Both the position numbers and the translations under genes were made by a program. The notes below the pieces were generated by a model that worked only from the letters and a program-made list of their open reading frames with translations, made no database searches and had not been told where the DNA came from. 44,975 nt of DNA from an uncultured Oligoflexales bacterium (GTDB lineage: Bacteria; Bdellovibrionota_B; Oligoflexia; Oligoflexales; JAPPIL01). Numbering within the stretch: the stretch's first letter is position 1; each line of letters starts with the position of its first letter. The stretch spans positions 1 to 44,975 of the forward strand of contig OY282436.1 in assembly GCA_958296095.1 (NCBI GenBank), read 5' to 3'. Of this stretch, positions 5,514 to 11,011 are shown one piece after another.

Positions 5514-5908
5514 ATTGGGATGGTCCACCCGAACAGATACGCATTAAACATAAGACATTACCACGCACAACACTCGGAGCACAGATGGAACGTAAACACG
5601 TCAACACGCGGAGCACAGATCGTACAGACGATAGGTTTCCTGCACATAGTTATACCCTAGGCTACCGCCTGAGCAAAGACGCAGGTAAGTACACCAGTGA
5701 AGTCATCAAATCTGTGTGTGATTGGTATGTTAGTCAGACACGTAAGCCGGGTTACGAAGAGGCTATCAGCGACGTAATGCACCTACTTGGTATGATGCAT
5801 CAAGTCACACTCGCCGAGGTACGGGAGATAATAAAATATAGACTCAAGGAGTTGGACACATCAGATCCTGAAGTTCTCACCATGGGAACGGAAGATACCC
5901 CCGTTTGA
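5501..5908 (+). CDS. Hypothetical protein, 135 residues
   Basis: Not recognised. A perfect AAGGAGG sits 4 bases before the ATG at 5501. The N-terminal 45 residues are basic and look disordered (RIKHKTLPRTTLGAQMERKH). The C-terminal half is helical (SEVIKSVCDWYVSQTRK, ISDVMHLLGMMHQVTLAEV). It is the last gene of the plus-strand trio. Its 3' end overlaps the 3' end of the convergent minus-strand gene by 48 bases, an unusual tail-to-tail overlap with no terminator between. Confidence 0.6.
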   Translation: MRQIDWDGPPEQIRIKHKTLPRTTLGAQMERKHVNTRSTDRTDDRFPAHSYTLGYRLSKDAGKYTSEVIKSVCDWYVSQTRKPGYEEAISDVMHLLGMMHQVTLAEVREIIKYRLKELDTSDPEVLTMGTEDTPV

Positions 5909-6208
5909 CCTTACAAGATCGTTTTCTTGTCCTTGCGCAGCACCTTGCATGTTACGTAGATGTATCGTACATGCCCTCTCGCGCTTGTTCATCGGTACAA
6001 ACATAACCTTGTGATCGTATTCGTAAAACATTACCTTGCCGCGTCTTGTTTTAATGCCTGAGTTTAATGCCGCCCTTACCCGCGCACGACCATACTGCGA
6101 CTGTAATGTTTCATATAGATAGGCTGGGGTAGGCATTTGTTTTGAACGCATTTGAAACATGATCAGCGCATTGATGATGTCTTCCTTAAGCTGGTTAGGT
6201 ATGTCCAT
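5861..6208 (-). CDS. Hypothetical basic protein, 115 residues
   Basis: Not recognised. The first 55 residues are helical (MDIPNQLKEDIINALIMFQM) and include PAYLYETLQSQYGRARVRAAL, which could form a winged-helix-like DNA-binding unit; the rest is basic. It starts 14 bases inside the end of the upstream gene, and its last 48 bases overlap the convergent gene ending at 5908. It is the last gene of the minus-strand cassette that starts at 7727. The DNA-binding suggestion is an inference from composition only. Confidence 0.55.
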   Translation of the reverse strand: MDIPNQLKEDIINALIMFQMRSKQMPTPAYLYETLQSQYGRARVRAALNSGIKTRRGKVMFYEYDHKVMFVPMNKRERACTIHLRNMQGAAQGQENDLVRSNGGIFRSHGENFRI

Positions 6209-6422
6209 GTATATGTTTCAACTTTTCCTCGATGAGTTCTTTTAACGCGTCAAACTTATCGTTAAACCTCTGCTCAAAGTGCTGCATAGCATGCTCCAAC
6301 TCCTCCTTGCGTATGCAGGAGTTGGAGTATGATTCTATCTTAATTCGCAAGTTGATGTATACACCTACCAATCCACCGGCAATAACGATCCATTCCGCTA
6401 GACTGCCTAGGTCGATATTCAT
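6195..6422 (-). CDS. Small single-span membrane protein with coiled coil
   Basis: A 75-residue protein. Residues about 8-24 (LAEWIVIAGGLVGVYIN) form one membrane helix near the N-terminus. Residues about 38-70 are a charged heptad-like helix (EELEHAMQHFEQRFNDKFDA). This layout is common in phage lysis accessory proteins and in small holin-like proteins. The start overlaps the upstream stop by 1 base (ATG at 6422). It belongs to the cassette of small membrane proteins at 6195-7727; a lysis role is an inference. Confidence 0.6.
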   Translation of the reverse strand: MNIDLGSLAEWIVIAGGLVGVYINLRIKIESYSNSCIRKEELEHAMQHFEQRFNDKFDALKELIEEKLKHIHGHT

Positions 6423-6604
6423 CAGTCACCTTCCCGCACAGCTTGACTAACAGATTCTCGTATTGCCCATAGTCGTTTGCTCATGTCGGTTAGTTTCTTG
6501 CTGATGATCAGCCCAAAACCTTCTCGATGCATATCAATAAAATCATCAAGGTCATTGCCTAGTTCCATTAAATGTCGCAGGAGAAATTGTTGGTTATCGG
6601 TCAT
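6422..6604 (-). CDS. Hypothetical 60-residue helical protein
   Basis: Not recognised. The sequence is almost all helix-forming (MTDNQQFLLRHLMELGNDLD, LIISKKLTDMSKRLWAIRES) with no membrane segment or cysteine. It overlaps the upstream gene by 11 bases and the downstream gene by 1, so it is translated within a coupled cassette. A small cytoplasmic partner of the neighbouring membrane proteins is the simplest idea, without direct support. Confidence 0.55.
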   Translation of the reverse strand: MTDNQQFLLRHLMELGNDLDDFIDMHREGFGLIISKKLTDMSKRLWAIRESVSQAVREGD

Positions 6605-6941
6605 CTGGTGTCTCTACGGTTATAGATCGTAATGGTTCTTCATGTCCTATCTCATCTTCGCCGCAAAACTCATCCCATACAGCATTGTATTCGATGACTT
6701 GCTTAAGTGTTTTTAGAGTATCACTCTTACTTACGCTGATAGGCACAAAGCTGCCACATATGACATCATATGCATATGTCATATAGTTAGTGCGCTGGTA
6801 AAGCGAGTAACCACATCCACCAGCCGCAATAGCACCGGCAGCAATAACAACATACGGATGTTTAGTTACAAAAGCACCTAACCCCGCGTAAAGGGCAGAA
6901 GAAATAGTCAGCAAACAAGTAACCAAAGTAGCCTTAATCAT
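6594..6941 (-). CDS. Small membrane protein, two predicted helices
   Basis: A 115-residue protein with an N-terminal hydrophobic segment (residues 4-25, ATLVTCLLTISSALYAGLGA) and a second Ala/Gly-rich helix (about 30-48, YVVIAAGAIAAGGCGYSLY). A soluble acidic C-terminal half follows. Two closely spaced helices near the N-terminus are compatible with a class II-like holin, but the long tail is atypical. It is one base away from the next cassette member. Function is unproven. Confidence 0.55.
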   Translation of the reverse strand: MIKATLVTCLLTISSALYAGLGAFVTKHPYVVIAAGAIAAGGCGYSLYQRTNYMTYAYDVICGSFVPISVSKSDTLKTLKQVIEYNAVWDEFCGEDEIGHEEPLRSITVETPDDR

Positions 6942-6942
6942 T

Positions 6943-7173
6943 CTATTTGTCCTCGTGTCTTAGAAATTTGTAATCATCATCTAAACCTTCCAAATTGAAA
7001 TCTCGACTAGCTTTTTTTCGTGCTGCTCTTACCTCCTTATTTTTGCGACGTGCGTGATCAATAGCTTCCTTAAGCATACGCATCTCGGTCTGTGTCTTGA
7101 CTTGTTTGCCTCTTGCAAACCAAGCTGCAAACAACCCCGCAAGCCCAAGTAGGCATGATATAACAATGCTCAT
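6943..7173 (-). CDS. Membrane-anchored coiled-coil protein (spanin-like layout)
   Basis: A 76-residue protein starting at the ATG at 7173; a TTG one codon upstream is possible, but the ATG overlaps the upstream TGA by one base. Residues 2-20 (SIVISCLLGLAGLFAAWFAR) form one membrane helix, followed by a strongly charged helix (MRMLKEAIDHARRKNKEVRA). The N-in single anchor plus coiled coil is the layout of inner-membrane spanins (Rz type), although it is short. No lipobox partner gene was found next to it, so the assignment stays tentative. Confidence 0.5.
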   Translation of the reverse strand: MSIVISCLLGLAGLFAAWFARGKQVKTQTEMRMLKEAIDHARRKNKEVRAARKKASRDFNLEGLDDDYKFLRHEDK

Positions 7174-7727
7174 CAATCAAGTTCCTTGACTTCTTCACCG
7201 GATAGATCGGACATAGTAATTTGTGGTAGGTCCTTAATAACCTTCTTGCGTGTCCTAGTCTTACGGGTTGGCGGTTTACCACCACGCAATTCACGTTCTA
7301 ACTTATCTATTTTCTCAAGATATTCCTGAGCTTCCCGTCTCAACTTACCTGCCACAGATCTATGATCTGCCTTCAACTCATTTATCATTTCTTTATGCTT
7401 CGTATCAGTCTCAAACTGCCTATCGCGCAGTCCTTCGTTATCTCGTCTGTGTAGGTTAACAATCTTCCTGAGTCTTTCATTCTCCAATTTCGCCTCACTC
7501 AACTCGACATATGTATCCTCGCCTGTTTGTTGAGGTGTAGCATGTCCGATGTTCAACGCAAGGAAATCAATACCCTTGCGAAACCACCTACTTATCCTAC
7601 CGCCGTTAGCACTCGCAGACTTGGTGATGGATGACATCGCAGACGCAATAAAATGGGCTACGAATACGTAACCCTCAAAAATGAACGTGCCTGCATGATC
7701 TGTGATTGTTGTTAACCATTCTGGCAT
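7173..7727 (-). CDS. Coiled-coil protein with hydrophobic N-terminus
   Basis: A 184-residue protein. The ATG at 7727 is chosen because AGGGGTTTTCA precedes it. Residues about 10-35 (AGTFIFEGYVFVAHFIASAM) are hydrophobic, possibly one membrane-associated helix. Residues about 75-150 form a long coiled coil (LSEAKLENERLRKIV, LRREAQEYLEKIDKLERELR). A Lys/Arg-rich stretch (PTRKTRTRKKVIK) and an acidic tail follow. It is the first gene behind the promoter at 7763-7791 and heads the membrane cassette. It may scaffold the other small membrane proteins; function is unknown. Confidence 0.6.
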   Translation of the reverse strand: MPEWLTTITDHAGTFIFEGYVFVAHFIASAMSSITKSASANGGRISRWFRKGIDFLALNIGHATPQQTGEDTYVELSEAKLENERLRKIVNLHRRDNEGLRDRQFETDTKHKEMINELKADHRSVAGKLRREAQEYLEKIDKLERELRGGKPPTRKTRTRKKVIKDLPQITMSDLSGEEVKELD

Positions 7728-7762
7728 TGAAAACCCCTGTGTGTGGACAACAATAAAACGCA

Positions 7763-7791
7763 ACAATAGCCTTATGGGGTAGCTAGGTCAA
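7763..7791 (-). promoter_or_regulatory. Sigma70-like promoter for the 7727-5861 cassette
   Basis: On the minus strand TTGACC (7791-7786) and TATTGT (7768-7763) are 17 bases apart. The first gene starts about 36 bases downstream of the -10. The divergent nuclease gene starts at 7830 on the other side. Confidence 0.65.
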
Positions 7792-7829
7792 CAGCCAATA
7801 TGGTATGACGTAAACGCGAGGAGGTTACT

Positions 7830-8261
7830 ATGAAAAAAATGGATGAAGCAGGATTACAGCGGCAGATTATAGCGCTATGCCGCGTCAGTCATCACGAACT
7901 AGTGCGTAATGTGTTTGCACCACTCAACGGTGTCCTACAACGCAATCCCTGGGACACACGGAAGGCTAACTTGATGGGTATGTTATCAGGCGTGCCTGAT
8001 CTCTGTATGCCAACCCATGAGGGATGTATCTGGGTTGAGCTTAAAGCTCCCGGTAGGGAAGCAAACATAAGCAAAAATCAACACAAGATGATGGAATATC
8101 TTACAAGATTAGGACATCGATGCTACATTGCGGCAACCATCGAGGATGCAATGGACATTTTCAATCTCCACGCAGCACGTGTTGAGATGAAATGGGCTAA
8201 GGAAGGTAGACCACAGCCAGCGTCTGACGCTGATATTGTGGGAATTGGCGAGTTAGGATAA
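7830..8261 (+). CDS. VRR-NUC family nuclease
   Basis: A 143-residue stand-alone VRR-NUC domain of the PD-(D/E)xK superfamily. The catalytic signature is visible: GVPDL with D57, then WVELKAPG with E70 and K72, and Q84 in SKNQH. An N-terminal helix carries the EAGLQRQI motif. Family members cut branched or single-stranded DNA intermediates; phage copies are usually about this size. The ribosome binding site GCGAGGAGGTTACT precedes the ATG. It is a single plus-strand gene between two minus-strand clusters, so it probably has its own promoter. It may act on recombination or packaging intermediates. Confidence 0.88.
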   Translation: MKKMDEAGLQRQIIALCRVSHHELVRNVFAPLNGVLQRNPWDTRKANLMGMLSGVPDLCMPTHEGCIWVELKAPGREANISKNQHKMMEYLTRLGHRCYIAATIEDAMDIFNLHAARVEMKWAKEGRPQPASDADIVGIGELG

Positions 8262-8263
8262 TG

Positions 8264-8668
8264 TTATGGTTGTCCCCAACCATGAATAGGATCTGACATT
8301 CTCTCGATATGTTTGACAGCACGTTTGACACACCGTTCTAATGTGTGTGTGTATTTTCGTTCCATACGTTGATCAGACCAATTCATATCAACTCCCTTGA
8401 TCTTGCATCTATCGTTAACCCCATCTTTTGGATCGGGGATGATAGCAAATTTCGCCGCATAAGGATAATCACGTAAGATGAAGTACAGACCACCATCCTT
8501 GCAGAAGTTATCTGACACCCTTAGGATTTCGTAGTGCATCCCCTTGTGTAAATACTTAACTATCCATTGATTTAAGCGTTCAGTAAACGACATTTCATCC
8601 TTAACACACAATTCGATATCATAAAGACCGTTTACGCCTATTCGGGCTAAGCCCTTATTAAATGACAT
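8264..8668 (-). CDS. Hypothetical protein, paralogue of the upstream gene
   Basis: A protein of about 134 residues; the start is uncertain (ATG at 8668, or a TTG at 8683 that overlaps the upstream stop). Its second half (LYFILRDYPYAAKFAI, later RCVKRAVKHIERM) matches the C-terminal part of the next gene upstream (VFHLPFAAKFAIDK, later ECVERALRFTATL), so the two share a domain. No known family was recognised. A short hairpin at 8266-8283 (ATGGTTG/CAACCAT) lies at its 3' end, between it and the convergent nuclease gene. It is soluble with no signal sequence. Confidence 0.6.
   Translation of the reverse strand: MSFNKGLARIGVNGLYDIELCVKDEMSFTERLNQWIVKYLHKGMHYEILRVSDNFCKDGGLYFILRDYPYAAKFAIIPDPKDGVNDRCKIKGVDMNWSDQRMERKYTHTLERCVKRAVKHIERMSDPIHGWGQP
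8266..8283. other. Hairpin between convergent genes
   Basis: ATGGTTG and CAACCAT pair around TCCC at the meeting point of the nuclease gene and the minus-strand cluster. There is no T run on either side; it may be a weak bidirectional stop. Confidence 0.35.
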
Positions 8669-8675
8669 CCTAATG

Positions 8676-9341
8676 CTACCCAAACATATGTTTCTGTCTG
8701 ATGTCTGCCTCTACTAGATTCCCCAAGGTTGCTGTAAAGCGTAGTGCACGTTCGACACACTCTTCTGGTGATCCAGATACAATTCGCTGTAGCTTGCCAT
8801 CGACTTCTTTACCAAAACTATTATTGTCAAGACAACTCATCGTGCAGTTGCCATAACATTTGTCAATTGCGAACTTAGCGGCAAATGGAAGATGAAAAAC
8901 GGCAAAACCAATACAGGTCGTAAGTAGATGTTTCGCGTACATATCGACCTCCCGCGTGTGTCTGACCGACAGAAAATCGTATGTCATCCACTTAGGAACT
9001 TTCTTTTCCAGGATTTTCTTCAGCTCTTCCTTGAACTCTTTCTGCTCGTAATCATATGCTCTTTGCTTTAGCTCCTTCTCACTTAATTTAACGTCATGCT
9101 CCGTTGTCTTTTTTTGTTCTGTAATTATTGCCTCTTCCAACTTAGTCATCTCAGCTAGCTCCTTTGAAAATTTAATATTATCGCCTGTTGTATACGTGGT
9201 TGTTACAATCCAGTCACCTCCCCGCCGTGAACGTGGCCATGGACATATGCATGGGTATGTACATGGGTGTGAGCATGGGTATGCGGATGAGTAGTCATCA
9301 GGCCAACGATTCGTAACATATTCGTGATATGGACCATACAT
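8676..9341 (-). CDS. Hypothetical protein with Cys-Pro repeats, coiled coil and shared C-terminal domain
   Basis: A 221-residue protein. The start at 9341 follows TTGAGGTGGCAA. It has three parts: an N-terminal segment with regularly spaced Cys-Pro (SAYPCSHPCTYPCICPWP, residues about 19-36), encoded by three 12-bp repeats; a charged coiled coil (about 55-115, with ELAEMTKLEEAIITEQKK); and a C-terminal domain (FHLPFAAKFAIDK and ECVERALRF) shared with the next gene downstream. No family was recognised. The regular Cys spacing could bind metal or form disulphides; which one cannot be told. Confidence 0.6.
   Translation of the reverse strand: MYGPYHEYVTNRWPDDYSSAYPCSHPCTYPCICPWPRSRRGGDWIVTTTYTTGDNIKFSKELAEMTKLEEAIITEQKKTTEHDVKLSEKELKQRAYDYEQKEFKEELKKILEKKVPKWMTYDFLSVRHTREVDMYAKHLLTTCIGFAVFHLPFAAKFAIDKCYGNCTMSCLDNNSFGKEVDGKLQRIVSGSPEECVERALRFTATLGNLVEADIRQKHMFG
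9250..9285. repeat. Three 12-bp tandem repeats
   Basis: Units CATGGGTATGTA, CATGGGTGTGAG and CATGGGTATGCG lie head to tail on the plus strand and encode, on the minus strand, the repeating x-Pro-Cys-x units of the gene at 8676-9341. Confidence 0.85.
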
Positions 9342-9349
9342 TTGCCACC

Positions 9350-9655
9350 TCAATTTAGTGTATCGACACCCAAGAAAACAAGAAACGTAGCAAGCTCATC
9401 ATCGTCAAGATCACGTCCTTTGAGAAAGGAGAACACGCGATCTATGGTGAAAGGATGTCCTATCGCCGATACGAACCAGTTTATGTTCATCAATTCAATT
9501 GTGTTACGTATTGCCTTCTGGTTACTGCCCTGTTCCTTACGTTCGCTGAGAAAAAATTCCCTAGCGAACTCCTGATCTTTCATGTCTTCAGCTACTATAT
9601 CCCAAAAGTTAATAAGCTCACCCGTCTTTGGCATCACTACCTTTCTTCTTGGCAT
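9350..9655 (-). CDS. Hypothetical protein, possible HTH/antidote-like
   Basis: A 101-residue protein. The ATG at 9655 follows TTGGAGAAATTGT. The middle (DMKDQEFAREFFLSER) recalls the 'dpefa.eyl' helix of HigA-like antidote proteins, and the C-terminal region (FTIDRVFSFLKGRDLDDDEL, then LGV) could be a helix-turn-helix pair. No toxin-like partner is adjacent. It overlaps the upstream gene by 38 bases. The similarity is by eye and weak. Confidence 0.5.
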   Translation of the reverse strand: MPRRKVVMPKTGELINFWDIVAEDMKDQEFAREFFLSERKEQGSNQKAIRNTIELMNINWFVSAIGHPFTIDRVFSFLKGRDLDDDELATFLVFLGVDTLN

Positions 9656-9878
9656 ACAATTTCTCCAAGTCCTTAAGTGTGCTAAGTGCAGCCGCATGCC
9701 GTGCCTTTAAGTCGTCACGGACAAGTGAATACTCGAAGGCTACGGTAAGATTCCAAAGGATGTCATAGATAGCAGCCAATTCACCGTCCCCCCAGTGGTG
9801 CGTATCCGACCAGTAGGGGGATGTTGTAACGCCTAGCTCTTTCATTTCATCATGGATTATGCTGCGTGGTGTTCTCAT
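9618..9878 (-). CDS. Hypothetical protein, 86 residues
   Basis: Not recognised. The protein is a compact helical chain (GELAAIYDILWNLTVAFEYS, RHAAALSTLKDLEKLYAKKK) with a basic then acidic tail. A strong AAGGAGGAAGAC precedes the ATG at 9878. It is the first gene of the minus-strand group 9878 to 8264. No clear promoter could be placed in front of it; CCTTGTTGACAAGG at 9888-9901 is a near palindrome just upstream. Confidence 0.6.
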   Translation of the reverse strand: MRTPRSIIHDEMKELGVTTSPYWSDTHHWGDGELAAIYDILWNLTVAFEYSLVRDDLKARHAAALSTLKDLEKLYAKKKGSDAKDG

Positions 9879-10144
9879 GTCTTCCTCCTTGTTGACAAGG
9901 AACCGACATGTATCATTTACCGCTGGTTATTGCCACAGTTTTAGGTTATATTTCCGGGGCTATGTAAGAGAATAGCTGATTGAGGTCCCCCGCATGGTGT
10001 TGTGGTTGCATTGTGTGGGGGATAATGATATTTAGCGTAACGTGTCTGGGGAGACACGCAGTACCACCCCACGATGGCCCATGATTGTGGGGTGGTGTCA
10101 AACATTTATAAAATATATTGCTATGCAATACCCCCTCCCCATGT
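9879..10144. other. Gene-free stretch with hairpins and a fibre-tip remnant
   Basis: No credible gene is present. A 7-bp hairpin (CGTGTCT GGGG AGACACG) is at 10041-10058 and a 10-bp hairpin (ACCACCCCAC/GTGGGGTGGT) at 10063-10096. Next to them is a degenerate copy of the fibre 3' end at 10095-10134. The hairpins may end the fibre-methyltransferase transcript, although no T run follows. Confidence 0.55.
10095..10134 (-). pseudogene. Degenerate copy of the fibre-tip coding sequence
   Basis: Forty bases match 11073-11112 at 34 positions, and all six differences are transitions. In the minus-strand frame they read HSNIFYKCLT, as in the C-terminal module of the fibre gene ending at 11008. There is no start or full domain, so this is a remnant. 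The two copies flank the methyltransferase gene in direct orientation. Confidence 0.75.
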
Positions 10145-11011
10145 CTAGTAATTTCTCACCATTAATTCGGGGTGGCTGTCTGCACTCCACTTGTGTGACG
10201 GCTTATTCCCTGGTGGGTGGTAGTTAGTAGATGTCCCTTTGAATGTCCACATGTTATAATATTTAAATAAATACTGCATCATCTCCGTGTTGCTATTTGA
10301 TAGTAAAAATTTGGAACCGACTTTATCGATTTTATCGCACATTTTTTTTAGGTCATATTGGTCTTGTAGATTAAATGATTTGCTTTCACTTTTATATCCA
10401 TAAGGTGTACTAGCTCGCCAATAAGGCGGGTCAAAGTAGTAAAATGATTTCTGCGTAATTGGAATCTTTCTAAAACTATTACAACTCAATTCTACATTAT
10501 ATCCATTTAGTACTTTGCTCACTGCTAGGTAATTATCACAGTTGGGTGCATGTTTATCCCTGCCCCCCCTAATGCGAGTTGAATCAACTACAGTATGGTT
10601 ACCTAGCCCCATGACACTGTATCTCTGGAGATACATAAAAGCCAAGCCTATCTGCTTATCATTCAATTCATTCTCTTGGTTATGTAGTATATTTCTTATC
10701 TTGTAGAACTGTTTCTGACAATGTGTTTTCCACAATTTAACCATCTCACGCGAAATTGATTTAGGGTAATTCTTGATGAGGAGAAAAGCTTCAATGAGTT
10801 CACTTCTTATGTCGTTAAGATATATTCGGTGCCTCTCGTTTATCATGTCATTTTGAACAAGTTTGAAAAAGAATGCGCCTGAGCCTAGGAAGGGTTCGTA
10901 GTATTTATTAAATGTGAAAGGCAATCCCTCATTAGGTGGCACTAGATAATCAAATAACATATTCTTGCCGCCCATATATCTAAAAGGTGCATAAGCCTTA
11001 GGTTGAATCAT
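10145..11011 (-). CDS. DNA adenine-N6 methyltransferase (Dam/D12 class)
   Basis: A 288-residue D12-class methyltransferase that transfers a methyl group from S-adenosylmethionine to adenine N6. The start at 11011 overlaps the fibre stop in an ATGA arrangement; an upstream in-frame ATG at 11029 is less likely. The order is typical: N-terminal FRYMGGK (residues 10-16), the AdoMet-binding EPFLGSGA (39-46), and the catalytic DPPYW near residue 190. Dam-type enzymes recognise GATC, but the target here is not proven. It is more AT-rich than the fibre genes and sits between the fibre tip and its degenerate copy, which suggests a later insertion. Likely roles are evasion of host restriction or methylation of its own DNA. 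Confidence 0.88.
   Translation of the reverse strand: MIQPKAYAPFRYMGGKNMLFDYLVPPNEGLPFTFNKYYEPFLGSGAFFFKLVQNDMINERHRIYLNDIRSELIEAFLLIKNYPKSISREMVKLWKTHCQKQFYKIRNILHNQENELNDKQIGLAFMYLQRYSVMGLGNHTVVDSTRIRGGRDKHAPNCDNYLAVSKVLNGYNVELSCNSFRKIPITQKSFYYFDPPYWRASTPYGYKSESKSFNLQDQYDLKKMCDKIDKVGSKFLLSNSNTEMMQYLFKYYNMWTFKGTSTNYHPPGNKPSHKWSADSHPELMVRNY

Noticed and set aside
9350..9878. Toxin-antitoxin pair
   Set aside because: Only a weak antidote-like resemblance in one gene, and the neighbour has no toxin motif.
9946..10128. 60-residue minus-strand gene carrying the fibre-tip sequence
   Set aside because: No ribosome binding site; the protein is a fibre fragment joined to low-quality sequence from hairpins, so it is recorded as a remnant.
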